The notes: generated by a model not told the origin, from the sequence alone. DNA of 56,995 nucleotides from an uncultured bacterium (GCA_949285665.1 CASDYC010000002.1:1-56995), one strand, 5' to 3'; positions 9,008 through 18,039 are shown, numbered from the stretch's first letter. Numbers and translations: made by a program.

Positions 9008-10305
9008 TTAGTTTTATATATATTATCTTTATTTAAAATATCTGAGATTTGCTGAGCTTTTTGATAGATATCGCTTATATTTTCATTAATTAAAAATTTA
9101 TTTTCATAATATAAAATCTTTCCATTAATCATTGTTAATTTTATATTATCTTTTGAACCACTATAAACTAAATTAGAAATTAAATTATTAATTGGTTGCA
9201 TATTTGGTTTTAATAAATCAATTAAAATAATGTCAGCATAATTTCCAACTTTTATTCCATCTAAATTTTTAAGACCTAATGCTTTAGCTCCATTTATAGT
9301 AGCCATTTTTAAAATATCATATGCTTTTAAACTGCATGGATCTTCTTCTTTAATTTTTGAAAAGCTATACAATAAATGAATTTCTTTAAACATATCAAGA
9401 CAATTATTGCTACCAGCCCCATCTGTTCCAATTGCTACATTTATTCCTTCAGCAACTAATCTTTTAATTGGAGCAATACCACTTGCAAGTTTTCCATTAC
9501 TTCCAGGACATGTAACAACTGATATATTTTTTTCTTTTAATATTTTAAAATCATTATCATTTAAATATACGCAGTGAAATAAAGTCCCACCATATTTAAA
9601 CATATCAAAAGAATTAAAATATTCAATTGGAGATAAATTATTGTGTCTTTTTTTACAGCCTTCAGTTTCATTTTTTGTTTCACAAACATGACTTGAAAAT
9701 GGTAAATGATATTTATGAATTAATTTTTTAACAAAATTAATATCGTCAACATTTGTTGTATATTCAGCATGAAGTCCAAATCTAAAACTATTTAAATCAT
9801 CGCTTTTATTGAATAATTCATCAGCATCTTTGAAAAATTCATCATCATTAACACTAGCCGCACTTGGACATAGTAAAATATTGCTTCTAAATCCCCACTT
9901 TCTACATAATTGATATGTTGAATCAGAAAAATAATACATATCAAAGAAAGTTGTAATTCCGCTTGTTAAATATTCAAGTAATGCAACTTTATCTAAATTA
10001 TAAACATAATCTGGGGTTAAATTAGCTTCCATTTTAAATATGCAATTATTTAACCAATCACTTAAAGATAAATTATCACTACTTGATCTAGAAAATACCA
10101 TTGCACTATGAGTATGAGCGTTAACAAATCCAGGCATCAATAATGTATTTGAAGCATCAATTATTTTTGTATCTTTGTCAACGTCTTTAATATTCTCTTC
10201 AATTTTTGCAATTTTATTATCAATAACTAATAAATCTTTTTTAAACACTTTTTCGCCATCACACATTGTTAAAATGTATGGATTTTTAAATAAAACTTTA
10301 CTCAT
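9004..10305 (-). CDS. mtaD: MTA/SAH deaminase-family amidohydrolase
   Basis: A 433-residue amidohydrolase resembling 5'-methylthioadenosine/S-adenosylhomocysteine deaminase, which would convert these adenosine by-products to the inosine form in the cytoplasm. Metal ligands and motifs are intact: NAHTHSAM (His64, His66), GLHAEYT (His179), SSHVCET (His206) and IGTDGAGSNN (Asp295). Length and layout fit the ATZ/TRZ branch; another aminohydrolase substrate such as guanine remains possible. The start lies one base after the pepP stop (TAATATG), so it is translationally coupled to pepP. Confidence 0.85.
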   Translation of the reverse strand: MSKVLFKNPYILTMCDGEKVFKKDLLVIDNKIAKIEENIKDVDKDTKIIDASNTLLMPGFVNAHTHSAMVFSRSSSDNLSLSDWLNNCIFKMEANLTPDYVYNLDKVALLEYLTSGITTFFDMYYFSDSTYQLCRKWGFRSNILLCPSAASVNDDEFFKDADELFNKSDDLNSFRFGLHAEYTTNVDDINFVKKLIHKYHLPFSSHVCETKNETEGCKKRHNNLSPIEYFNSFDMFKYGGTLFHCVYLNDNDFKILKEKNISVVTCPGSNGKLASGIAPIKRLVAEGINVAIGTDGAGSNNCLDMFKEIHLLYSFSKIKEEDPCSLKAYDILKMATINGAKALGLKNLDGIKVGNYADIILIDLLKPNMQPINNLISNLVYSGSKDNIKLTMINGKILYYENKFLINENISDIYQKAQQISDILNKDNIYKTN

Positions 10306-10306
10306 A

Positions 10307-11581
10307 TTATTTTCTAGTAGACATTAATTTTTCAATGTCTTTTAGTTCTTTAATAATTGAATCAGATAAATTAATATTTCCAGAAACCGTAACTAAAATA
10401 TCATCTTCAACTCTAAATCCCATTTTAAGTTGTCTAATATATAATCCTGGTTCAACTGTAATTATATTACCTGGTTCAAGTGGTTTTTCTCGATAACTTG
10501 GATCGTGTGTGTCTAATCCTAAATGGTGAGAAACATTATGGAAATAATACTCATTAATTTCTGAATCATCTTTAATTAATTCGATTTCTTTTAATTTTTC
10601 ACAGAAAAATTTAATTGTTAATTCTTGTAATTCTTTAATTGTAATTCCAGGTTGAATCTTTGAAATAATATATTTATTGCAATCTAAAACAATTTGATAG
10701 ATTTGTTTTTGTTTTTCATCAAATTTACCATTAATTGGATAATCTCTTGAAATATCACTACAATAATGTCGATATTGACATCCTAAATCAAATAAAATAC
10801 ATTCTCCATCATTTAATAAACCATTTGGAATTGGATGGTGTAAGATAGTCGCATTTTCTCCACCTGCTGCAATTGTATTAAAACTTGGATAATAATTTCC
10901 TTGTTTTCTTAATGAGTATTCAAATACACTAGCTAAATGATATTCATATAATCCAGGTCTTAAATTTAACATGACTTCATCTAAAGCGTTTCTTGTGATT
11001 CTAATTGCTTCTTTAATATGTTGAATTTCAGCATGAGATTTAACCATTCTTTGACCAATGATTAATCCATAAACATCTTTGACTTCGATAAAATCATATT
11101 TATCAAGTAGAAATTGTTTAGCACTATTTGTTGAAAATTCAGTATCAATTTTAATTTCTGGTTCAAGATCTAAATAAATATTAACTTTAGAAGTATTAGC
11201 ATGTAATTCTTCTAAAATCATTTTAAATTTAGCTTTAAAAGTATCTCTAAATAATACATTATCTAAACCAGATAATTGACAGGCTTCTTCTTTTTTAAGA
11301 GTTTTTCCAGTCCATCTTTCTTTTTTCTCATCAAATTGTTTGATAAATAAGTATTTTTCGCTATTAACTGGAGTTTTAACCATTAATAAAATACTGTCAG
11401 CTTGATCAATTTGAGATAAATAATAAAAATTTCTATTAACAGAAAAATAATATTCTTCATCAGCAGTTTCCATTTTTGGGACGCCAGAAAATAATAAAAC
11501 AATTGAAAAATCATCAATGTTTTCTAATAATTTATTTCTTCTTTCTTCTAATTCTTCTTTTGTAAAATAATCTACTATCAT
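10307..11581 (-). CDS. pepP: Xaa-Pro aminopeptidase (M24B)
   Basis: A cytoplasmic metallopeptidase that removes an N-terminal residue before proline. The N-terminal AMP_N domain (about 1-130) includes the FYYLSQID-like core. The pita-bread catalytic domain holds all five metal ligands: Asp265, Asp276, His353, Glu377 (TVEPGL) and Glu392 (FRVEDD). Length 424 is normal. A GAGG ribosome binding site precedes the ATG. It is followed directly by mtaD and preceded by mrp and yigZ on the same strand, so the four are probably one operon. Confidence 0.93.
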   Translation of the reverse strand: MIVDYFTKEELEERRNKLLENIDDFSIVLLFSGVPKMETADEEYYFSVNRNFYYLSQIDQADSILLMVKTPVNSEKYLFIKQFDEKKERWTGKTLKKEEACQLSGLDNVLFRDTFKAKFKMILEELHANTSKVNIYLDLEPEIKIDTEFSTNSAKQFLLDKYDFIEVKDVYGLIIGQRMVKSHAEIQHIKEAIRITRNALDEVMLNLRPGLYEYHLASVFEYSLRKQGNYYPSFNTIAAGGENATILHHPIPNGLLNDGECILFDLGCQYRHYCSDISRDYPINGKFDEKQKQIYQIVLDCNKYIISKIQPGITIKELQELTIKFFCEKLKEIELIKDDSEINEYYFHNVSHHLGLDTHDPSYREKPLEPGNIITVEPGLYIRQLKMGFRVEDDILVTVSGNINLSDSIIKELKDIEKLMSTRK

Positions 11582-11602
11582 ATTTTTAACCTCGTTTAAT
11601 TT

Positions 11603-12427
11603 TTATTTTTCTAATTTATTAATAATTTTTTTACTAGCTTCATCAATTTCTTCAATTTTTAAATCTTCGGTTAATCCTTGATCAACTTTTTCGCAAATTT
11701 CTTCTTTTAATGGTAAACTTGCAAGAAGATCTAAATTAAATTCTTTTAAAATATCTTTAGTATGAGATTTTCCAAAAATATAATTTTTTTCATGACATTT
11801 TTTACATTCAACATAAGCCATATTTTCAATAACACCTAAAATTGGAATATTCATCTCATTTGCCATTTTTATTGCTTTATTAACAATACTTTTAACTAAA
11901 CTTTGAGGAGTTGTGACAACAATAATTCCATCAATTTTTATTGATTGAAAAGTTGTTAAAGCAATATCACCAGTTCCAGGTGGCATATCAATTAATAAAT
12001 AATCTAATACTCCCCATCTTACTTCACTATAAAATTGTTTAACTAAATTACCTAATAAAACACCTCGCCAAATAATTGGATCTTCTTCATTTTCTAATAA
12101 CATATTAGCTGACATTACACCAATATGATTTTTAGAATATGATGGATATAAAACATGTCCATCTGAAAATGCTTTATCTTTGATGCCTAGTGTTTTTGTA
12201 ATACTTGGTCCTGTGATATCAGCATCTAAAATTCCAACATTCTTTTTTAAATTATTTAAACTGTTGGCTAATATTGATGTAACAAGAGATTTTCCAACAC
12301 CGCCTTTTCCAGAAATAATTCCAATACAATGTTTAATAGTTGTATTTACTTCTGTTGTAATTTTTTCAATTCTAGATGAACAATTTTCTACACTACAGCC
12401 ATCACAATTATGATTACAATCAGCCAT
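11603..12427 (-). CDS. mrp: Mrp/NBP35-type Fe-S carrier ATPase
   Basis: A P-loop ATPase of 274 residues that likely carries or inserts iron-sulfur clusters. Walker A SGKGGVGKS is at 39-47, the MinD/Mrp-type Walker B region is LLIDMPPGTGD, and the conserved CxxC is at 208-211. An N-terminal Cys cluster (C4, C8, C11, C16) resembles the NBP35 type. No DUF59 domain is present. A GGAGG ribosome binding site precedes the start, which overlaps the yigZ end by 8 bp. Confidence 0.93.
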   Translation of the reverse strand: MADCNHNCDGCSVENCSSRIEKITTEVNTTIKHCIGIISGKGGVGKSLVTSILANSLNNLKKNVGILDADITGPSITKTLGIKDKAFSDGHVLYPSYSKNHIGVMSANMLLENEEDPIIWRGVLLGNLVKQFYSEVRWGVLDYLLIDMPPGTGDIALTTFQSIKIDGIIVVTTPQSLVKSIVNKAIKMANEMNIPILGVIENMAYVECKKCHEKNYIFGKSHTKDILKEFNLDLLASLPLKEEICEKVDQGLTEDLKIEEIDEASKKIINKLEK

Positions 12428-13031
12428 TATTTTTTACCTCCACATAATTTTTAACAATTTCTTGTTTTATAATTTTTAAACTTGATAAGTACATTAGTTC
12501 ATCTAAAGATTTATAAATCTTTAGATTTAAATTTACTACATTTCCATTATATATTATTTTTTCAATAATTCCTTTATTATTGATTATAAACTTTTGTAAA
12601 ATTTTAAAATCTTGATTATTTATTTCTAATTCAAAATAATTTAAATAATCAATTTTATAAAATATTGCACTTTCGCAGACTTTTTTTGCAGATTGCATAT
12701 AAGTTCTAAGTAAATTACTAGCACCTAATTTAATTCCACCAAAATATCTGACTGTAATTAATAAGACATGATTTAAGTTTAAGTTTTTTAAAATATCAAA
12801 AGTTGGTTTTCCAGCGGTATTACTAGGTTCTCCATTATCAGTAAAATAATAATTTTGATCAAATATATAAGAATAGACAAAATGTCTTGCTTTTTTGTGT
12901 TGTGATTTAATATTTAAAAGAATTTCACTAACTTCATTAATATCATTAATTGGAAATAAATATGATATAAATTTAGATTTTGTAACTTCAATCTCACTTT
13001 GATATTTATCTTTAATATAATACAAATCCAT
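12420..13031 (-). CDS. yigZ: YigZ/IMPACT-family protein
   Basis: A 203-residue protein of the UPF0029/IMPACT family, of poorly known function, linked to translation or ribosome stress in relatives. The family core is present: SKFISYLFP, KARHFVYSY, DNGEPSNTAGKP and ITVRYFGGIKLGASNL. The C-terminal ferredoxin-like part is shorter and diverged. I place the start at the ATG at 13031 (MDLYYIK) because this is where the family usually begins. No ribosome binding site exists; a TATAAT sits exactly 6 nt upstream within a palindrome shared with the divergent gene. Confidence 0.9.
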   Translation of the reverse strand: MDLYYIKDKYQSEIEVTKSKFISYLFPINDINEVSEILLNIKSQHKKARHFVYSYIFDQNYYFTDNGEPSNTAGKPTFDILKNLNLNHVLLITVRYFGGIKLGASNLLRTYMQSAKKVCESAIFYKIDYLNYFELEINNQDFKILQKFIINNKGIIEKIIYNGNVVNLNLKIYKSLDELMYLSSLKIIKQEIVKNYVEVKNNG

Positions 13032-13055
13032 GCAAATATTATATAATATTCGCAT
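13030..13055. promoter_or_regulatory. Palindromic divergent promoter with leaderless starts
   Basis: A 26-bp near-perfect palindrome (one mismatched pair) whose two ends are the start codons of yigZ (minus) and the CPBP gene (plus). Each strand reads TATAAT, six nucleotides, ATG: 13043-13038 on minus and 13042-13047 on plus. The two -10 boxes overlap at the centre. Neither gene has a ribosome binding site, so both mRNAs are predicted to begin at the start codon. The -35 regions are poor on both sides. Confidence 0.6.
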
Positions 13056-13899
13056 GGAAAAAAATTATCTTAAAGAAATAATTTGTGAAAATTGTAAAAC
13101 AACTTATGACCAAGATTTTTTTGAATGTCCACGATGTAAAAAAGAAAATTCAAATGGAAATATAAAAAGTAAAAATAATCCAACTTTATATATTAATTTT
13201 TCTAAACTAGCTTTATCTTTAGCGCTTGGTTTTATAATAATTGTATTTTTCCCAAGTATAATTCAAGCAATTATTTCTTTAGTTTTAAGTAATTCATATG
13301 GTTATACTCAAGAAAATATAACTAATTTCTTATTAAATGGTAATGTTAATTTTTCAATAAGTTTAATAACTTATATTATAGTTATTGTAATTTTTTTAAT
13401 AATTTATAAAGATTATTTAAAATATATAATTTCATTTTATAAACGATATAAAAATATAATTTATGGGGTATTATTTTCTATTTTAATGATTGGAATATCT
13501 CTTTTATATAATTATCTAACTTCATTTATTCCAGGAATTAATACAAATGATAATCAAGAATTAGTAATTAATGCAATTAAAGATAATTATGCACTAGGAT
13601 TTTTTACTGTAGTAATTTTTGCTCCACTTGCTGAAGAATTAGTTTATAGAGTTGCTTTATTTGGAACTCTTAATAAAATAAATAAGATATTAGCTTATGT
13701 TGTTAGTATTTTATTATTCACAGTTATTCATATTAATTTTGCATCAAGTGATATTACCAGTGAAATTATTGCATTATTTTCATATTTAATTAGTTCTTCT
13801 TTTTTGTGTTTTATATATGATAAATATTCACTTGAAGGAAGTTATATTGCTCATATGTTAAATAATTTAATTTCTTATATAATGTTATTTATTTTATAA
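13054..13899 (+). CDS. CPBP-family intramembrane metalloprotease with zinc ribbon
   Basis: A 281-residue polytopic membrane protein. The N-terminus holds a zinc ribbon (C11, C14, C25, C28). The CPBP/Abi motifs are intact: EELVYR (Glu194, Glu195, Arg199), TVIH (His226) and HMLNN (His267, Asn271). The family comprises prenyl-protein or peptide proteases embedded in the membrane, with roles in bacteriocin immunity and maturation; the substrate here is unknown. It diverges from yigZ and is followed by the TraX-like gene 9 bp later. Confidence 0.85.
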   Translation: MEKNYLKEIICENCKTTYDQDFFECPRCKKENSNGNIKSKNNPTLYINFSKLALSLALGFIIIVFFPSIIQAIISLVLSNSYGYTQENITNFLLNGNVNFSISLITYIIVIVIFLIIYKDYLKYIISFYKRYKNIIYGVLFSILMIGISLLYNYLTSFIPGINTNDNQELVINAIKDNYALGFFTVVIFAPLAEELVYRVALFGTLNKINKILAYVVSILLFTVIHINFASSDITSEIIALFSYLISSSFLCFIYDKYSLEGSYIAHMLNNLISYIMLFIL

Positions 13900-13908
13900 T
13901 ATTCCAGT

Positions 13909-14781
13909 ATGAATAAAATTCTTTGTCTAAATTCACTAGTATTAAAAATTATTGCAATTATTACAATGACACTAGATCATATCGGAATGGCTTTAATGAC
14001 ATTTTATGGAGTTGATCCAATATTAAACAATATTGGTTTAGTATTTAGATATATTGGAAGACTGTGTCTTCCAATAATTATATTTTTAATTATTGAAGGT
14101 ATGAAATATACTAAAAATAGACCACTTTATTTACTTAGAATTTCTATAATTGCTTTTATTATTTTAATTGCAGAAATTATTATGCAATATGGTTTAAATT
14201 TAGATGATATTGCAAAATTTGGAAATGTATTTTTAGATTTATTATTAATCGCAGTGAGTATATATTTTATTGAAAATAAAAATAAAATAATTAAATCTTT
14301 AATTCTTATTCCAATTGCTTATGTAATATTATCAACAATTTTAGAATCATATGAATATAATGGAATAACAATTTATTGGCTACCTTATGGCTTTTTCATG
14401 CAATATCATATTTATTCATATGTTCTTGGAATGTTAATGTATATATTTACCAAATATTCAGATATTAAATGCGAAAAAAATGCTAAATTAAATAATATTA
14501 CAACTGAACAATACAAAGTAGCTGTTAATTATAAATTTAGATACAATATGTTTGTTTGTATTGCTTTAATTATTACTGGAGTTATATTTACAGCTTTAAA
14601 TTATGTTGGATTCCCAGATATAACTAATAATTCAATACAAAGTTATGCAATGCTAACGTGTTTTATACTCCTTTTTTATAATCATAAAAAAGGATATTCA
14701 AATAAAATTATTCAATATGGATTTTATTTATATTATCCGGTGCATATTGCTTTAATTTTTTTAATTTTTTCGTTAATCTAA
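13909..14781 (+). CDS. TraX-family membrane protein
   Basis: A 290-residue integral membrane protein with about eight predicted helices. The opening LKIIAIITMTLDHIGMAL, the RYIGRLCLPIIIFLIIEGMKYTKNRPLYLLR stretch and the C-terminal YPVHIALIF are hallmarks of the TraX/acyltransferase-like family. TraX acetylates F-pilin, but chromosomal relatives in Firmicutes have no pilus nearby and probably acylate another surface molecule (inference). There is no ribosome binding site; TATAAT at the end of the preceding gene lies 8 nt upstream of the ATG. Confidence 0.8.
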   Translation: MNKILCLNSLVLKIIAIITMTLDHIGMALMTFYGVDPILNNIGLVFRYIGRLCLPIIIFLIIEGMKYTKNRPLYLLRISIIAFIILIAEIIMQYGLNLDDIAKFGNVFLDLLLIAVSIYFIENKNKIIKSLILIPIAYVILSTILESYEYNGITIYWLPYGFFMQYHIYSYVLGMLMYIFTKYSDIKCEKNAKLNNITTEQYKVAVNYKFRYNMFVCIALIITGVIFTALNYVGFPDITNNSIQSYAMLTCFILLFYNHKKGYSNKIIQYGFYLYYPVHIALIFLIFSLI

Positions 14782-14811
14782 TACTACATATATATTTAGG
14801 AGGAAAAAATT

Positions 14812-15129
14812 ATGTTAATTCATTATAGTTCAAATGATGACTTAGAAAATTTATTAAAAGAAAATAAAAATGTTGTAATTGATTTTTATGCTGATTGGTG
14901 TGGACCATGTAAAATGTTATCACCATTAATTGAAGATGCTAGTAAAGATTTTGCTGATGTAACTTTTATTAAAATTAATGTAGATCATTTTAGAAATGAG
15001 GCAATGCAATATAGAGTTAATTCAATTCCAAGTTTATTTTATATTAAAAATGGAATTGTTGTGGATTCTAGTCTTGGTTTTATGCCATATAATATGTTAA
15101 AAGAAAAAATTTCAAAATTAGTTAAATAA
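14812..15129 (+). CDS. trxA: Thioredoxin
   Basis: Cytoplasmic thiol-disulfide reductant of 105 residues, the standard size. The active site WCGPC is at 29-33, the buried Asp in VIDFYADW precedes it, and the cis-Pro loop is SIPSLF. A perfect AGGAGG lies 7 nt upstream of the ATG. It follows the TraX gene by 30 bp on the same strand. Confidence 0.96.
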   Translation: MLIHYSSNDDLENLLKENKNVVIDFYADWCGPCKMLSPLIEDASKDFADVTFIKINVDHFRNEAMQYRVNSIPSLFYIKNGIVVDSSLGFMPYNMLKEKISKLVK

Positions 15130-15143
15130 ACTTTAACATAAAC

Positions 15144-15169
15144 GCTTTAATATGTTATTATATTAAAGC
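15144..15169. other. Hairpin between trxA and tRNA-Gly
   Basis: A perfect 10-bp inverted repeat (GCTTTAATAT/ATATTAAAGC) around a 6-nt loop, ending 4 nt before tRNA-Gly. No T run follows, so it is not a standard terminator. It may be an mRNA 3' end or processing structure, or simply overlap the tRNA promoter. Confidence 0.4.
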
Positions 15170-15173
15170 ACAT

Positions 15174-15247
15174 GCAGGCGTAGTTCAATGGTAGAACATT
15201 AGCCTTCCAAGCTAATTACGCGGGTTCGATTCCCGTCGCCTGCTCCA
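15174..15247 (+). tRNA. tRNA-Gly (UCC anticodon)
   Basis: Complete cloverleaf: acceptor GCAGGCG/CGCCTGC, anticodon stem UUAGC/GCUAA with loop CUUCCAA (anticodon UCC, Gly), T arm CGGG-UUCGAUU-CCCG, discriminator U and encoded CCA. A terminator follows. Confidence 0.97.
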
Positions 15248-15265
15248 GTAAAATTAGGTTCACAT

Positions 15266-15300
15266 CTTTTTTGAATATCGGTATTCAAAAAAGTTTTTTT
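15266..15300 (+). terminator. Terminator of tRNA-Gly
   Basis: A perfect 12-bp stem with a 4-nt TCGG loop (15278-15281), followed by seven T. It is a textbook intrinsic terminator 18 bp past the tRNA. Confidence 0.9.
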
Positions 15301-15400
15301 ATTTATATTACATTATTCATATCGTTTTTAAACACTCTATTAATGTAATAATAATTTTAGATAAAAAATCGAAATAATTAATATTAATTTAGTAAAAATA

Positions 15401-15467
15401 AAAAATCACGGAATGAAAATTGAAAAAATCACGGAATGAAAATTGAAAAAATCACGGAATGAAATTG
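15401..15467. repeat. Three 23-bp tandem repeats
   Basis: Three head-to-tail copies with core TCACGGAATGAAA, at about 15401-15422, 15423-15445 and 15446-15467. The spacing of 22-23 bp is about two DNA turns, so the copies would face the same side of the helix. They lie 56 bp upstream of the DUF4143 ATPase start. The period is not a multiple of three, so they are not coding. The rest of 15301-15522 is plain AT-rich sequence. Confidence 0.85.
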
Positions 15468-15522
15468 CAATTTATTATTTTTTTTAATAAAATATAAACA
15501 GGAAATTAAAAAGAGCAAAATT

Positions 15523-16797
15523 ATGAAAAATTTTAATTATAAACCAAGAATAATTGATGAAAAAATTAAAAAATATTTAAATACATTTGGAGCTATACTT
15601 ATTGAAGGTCCAAAATGGTGTGGAAAAACTTGGAGTGCTAAAAATATTTGTTCAAGTGAATTTTTACTAGCAAATCCAAATGGAAATTTTAATAATAAAC
15701 GAATTGCTATTTTAAATCCAGAATTAGCTTTACAAGGATCAATACCTAGATTAATTGATGAATGGCAAGAGGTTCCATCTTTATGGGATGCAATTAGAGG
15801 AAAAATTGATGAAAATTCTCAAAAAGGACAATTTATTCTAACTGGATCTGCTTCAATTAATAAAAATAAATACATACATTCTGGAACAGGTAGAATAGCT
15901 CGATTAAAAATGAGACCAATGTCATTGTTTGAAAACGGCTATTCGGATGGAAAAATATCTTTAAAAGATATTAGTCGAGGAATAATTAATGATTTCTACA
16001 CAGGCAATATTAATTTAGAATCATTAGTAGACTTTGTCTTATGTGGTGGTTGGCCTGGAAATCTAAATTTAAATACTAATCAATCAATTTTAGTTGCTAA
16101 AGAATATGTAAAAAGTCTAGTTAATGAAGATATATATAAAGTTGATGATACCAAAAGAGACAGACGTAAAATTTCACTTTTATTAAAATCTCTAGCAAGA
16201 AATGAATCTACTACTGCTTCAAATCAAACTTTAAAAAATGATATTAAAGATATAGATTTTGATGATATAAATATCGACACTATTTCTGATTATTTGAACT
16301 TATTAAATGATTTATATATAATCGAAGACATCAAACCATTTGCAATTAAAATTAGATCATCTTTAAGAACAAAACAAAGAGAAAAAAGACATTTTGTTGA
16401 TCCATCACTTCCTTGTGCAATATTGAATCTTAACAAAGAAAAATTATTAAATGATTTAGAATATTTTGGATTTTTATTTGAATCTATGGTTTTAAGAGAT
16501 TTATTAATTTATGCAGATTCATTCAACGCAAAAATTTATCACTATCAAGATTATAAAAATAACGAAATTGATGCAATTCTAGAATTAGAAGATGGTAATT
16601 GGTGTGGAATTGAAGTTAAATTAGGCGCTCATCAAATTGATAATGCTGCAAAAAATCTTATTAAAATAAATAATCAAATCATTAAAGATGGAGGAAAAGC
16701 TTCACAATCTTTAATTGTAATTTGTGGGTTAACAAATGCAGCATATAAAAGAGAAGACGGAGTTATTGTTGTTCCAATAACTTCTTTAAAAAATTAA
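15523..16797 (+). CDS. AAA ATPase with DUF4143 domain
   Basis: A 424-residue ATPase of the common, poorly understood AAA_14/DUF4143 family of accessory genes. The P-loop is GPKWCGKT at 29-36 and Walker B is RLIDEWQ at about 76-82. The TGSAS sensor and GRIARLKMRPMSLFE segment follow. The C-terminal DUF4143 domain (about 195-400) ends in a PD-(D/E)XK-like core, NEIDAILE followed by GIEVKLG. A DNA-related or defence role is suspected in the family but not shown. The gene stands alone behind three tandem repeats, and a weak AAAGAG lies upstream of the ATG. Confidence 0.88.
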   Translation: MKNFNYKPRIIDEKIKKYLNTFGAILIEGPKWCGKTWSAKNICSSEFLLANPNGNFNNKRIAILNPELALQGSIPRLIDEWQEVPSLWDAIRGKIDENSQKGQFILTGSASINKNKYIHSGTGRIARLKMRPMSLFENGYSDGKISLKDISRGIINDFYTGNINLESLVDFVLCGGWPGNLNLNTNQSILVAKEYVKSLVNEDIYKVDDTKRDRRKISLLLKSLARNESTTASNQTLKNDIKDIDFDDINIDTISDYLNLLNDLYIIEDIKPFAIKIRSSLRTKQREKRHFVDPSLPCAILNLNKEKLLNDLEYFGFLFESMVLRDLLIYADSFNAKIYHYQDYKNNEIDAILELEDGNWCGIEVKLGAHQIDNAAKNLIKINNQIIKDGGKASQSLIVICGLTNAAYKREDGVIVVPITSLKN

Positions 16798-16848
16798 TAT
16801 TTTATTAAAAAAGTAAAAAAATTTTTGAAATTTTTTAAATAATATTTT

Positions 16849-17043
16849 TTGTGGTTAGGAATTATTGCATTAATACTTGGAATACTTAGTATTGTATTTG
16901 CAGTAAAATCTAAAAATCATTATGGTTTTACAGCAATGAATATAGCTGGTCTTGTTCTTGGAATTATTGGAACAGTTTTAGGAACAATTGTACTTTTAAT
17001 TATAATAATTGCAGTAGGTCTTGCTCCAGCAGCAATGGCATAA
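16849..17043 (+). CDS. Small two-helix membrane protein, start unclear
   Basis: A 64-residue hydrophobic protein with two helices joined by a loop containing KSKNHYGFTAMNIAGLVLGIIG, which resembles DUF4190-type membrane proteins. No ATG or ribosome binding site exists: the open frame follows a stop at 16840 and the only candidate is TTG at 16849. It may be the surviving 3' part of a longer gene. A strong terminator follows 21 bp later, which supports past or present transcription. Confidence 0.4.
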   Translation: MWLGIIALILGILSIVFAVKSKNHYGFTAMNIAGLVLGIIGTVLGTIVLLIIIIAVGLAPAAMA

Positions 17044-17064
17044 TTATAGAAATTATTTCAATAC

Positions 17065-17095
17065 AAAAGACCATTACAGTCCGTAATGGTCTTTT
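17065..17095. terminator. Bidirectional terminator
   Basis: A 13-bp perfect stem (AAAAGACCATTAC/GTAATGGTCTTTT) with a 5-nt loop lies between two convergent genes. The stem ends supply the A and T runs in both directions. Confidence 0.85.
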
Positions 17096-17115
17096 CCTTT
17101 ATTTATTATCTTTTA

Positions 17116-18039
17116 TTAGATTAATTGATAAGTAACATTACCATTTTGGTCAATTACTTTTTTAAATACTAAATCATATTCATCATCTGTATTATCATCT
17201 TCAACTTCTACTAAGAAATATGTTTCATTATTATGTTCAACAATCTCAATTTCATATTCCTTGTTATTTAATTCAAGTTCAATTTGATCACGATTTGTTT
17301 TTAAATCTTTTGAAATACCTAAACTATATTCATAAACTTTTCTTCTATTTTGATAAAGTTTATATGTATATTCATCTTCAACTTCATCATCTTCTTGTTC
17401 ATTTTCTTTTTCAATTTGAATAAATGTAGAATCTGATGAATATAAATTAAATGTAGATTCAGTTTCTATTTCTCTACCTTCAGTTTCAGTTTCACTTCTT
17501 GCATCAAAATTATATGTAGTTTCAACATTATTTTCGAAAAAGACTGCAATTCCTGAATATTTTATAACTGTAACTTGTTCATCTCTATCTTCTTGATAAG
17601 TATTTTCAAACACATCGTTATAATATAAACTATAAGAAACTTCGCTTCCATCTAATCCTTTAAAACTAATTACTTCTTTTGTTTTATATTCAGCTTTATC
17701 AGATTCAATAATAGTTGATGTAAAATAATTATTGTTTTCTAAGATTAAATCAAATTGATTTAATAATTTTGTAATAGTTTCTTGATCTTGACTTGAAATT
17801 TGATTTGTACTATTTTCTCTTGCTTTCATAACTGAATTAAAAGTTTGTGGAGAATTTGTCAACAATTTCATAGCTTCTAATCCAGTTGTTGCTTGTTTTG
17901 CAATAATTGATTGGCTTTGAGAAATTATATCTTTATTTGATGTATTGGAATTAATTTCTTGTGATGTTAATGAATTACAAGATGCAAGTGATCCTAAACT
18001 AGCAAGTAATGCGATTGATTTGATTAATGTTTTTTTCAT
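17116..18039 (-). CDS. Lipoprotein of the ECF sigma locus
   Basis: A 307-residue lipoprotein (LASC, Cys21) of unknown function, rich in Asp, Glu, Asn and Thr. Its second half (about 130-300), predicted beta-rich, resembles the extracellular half of the neighbouring anti-sigma-like protein: both have a YSLYxN segment, a YSG segment, an acidic ETExE stretch and an acidic pair of final strands. It has its own promoter with the same bipartite sequence as the sigma operon, so it is a probable target of that sigma factor. A GAAAGAGG ribosome binding site precedes the ATG. Confidence 0.7.
   Translation of the reverse strand: MKKTLIKSIALLASLGSLASCNSLTSQEINSNTSNKDIISQSQSIIAKQATTGLEAMKLLTNSPQTFNSVMKARENSTNQISSQDQETITKLLNQFDLILENNNYFTSTIIESDKAEYKTKEVISFKGLDGSEVSYSLYYNDVFENTYQEDRDEQVTVIKYSGIAVFFENNVETTYNFDARSETETEGREIETESTFNLYSSDSTFIQIEKENEQEDDEVEDEYTYKLYQNRRKVYEYSLGISKDLKTNRDQIELELNNKEYEIEIVEHNNETYFLVEVEDDNTDDEYDLVFKKVIDQNGNVTYQLI

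Noticed and set aside
15401-15467. CRISPR array
   Set aside because: The repeats are directly adjacent with no unique spacers, and there are no cas genes.
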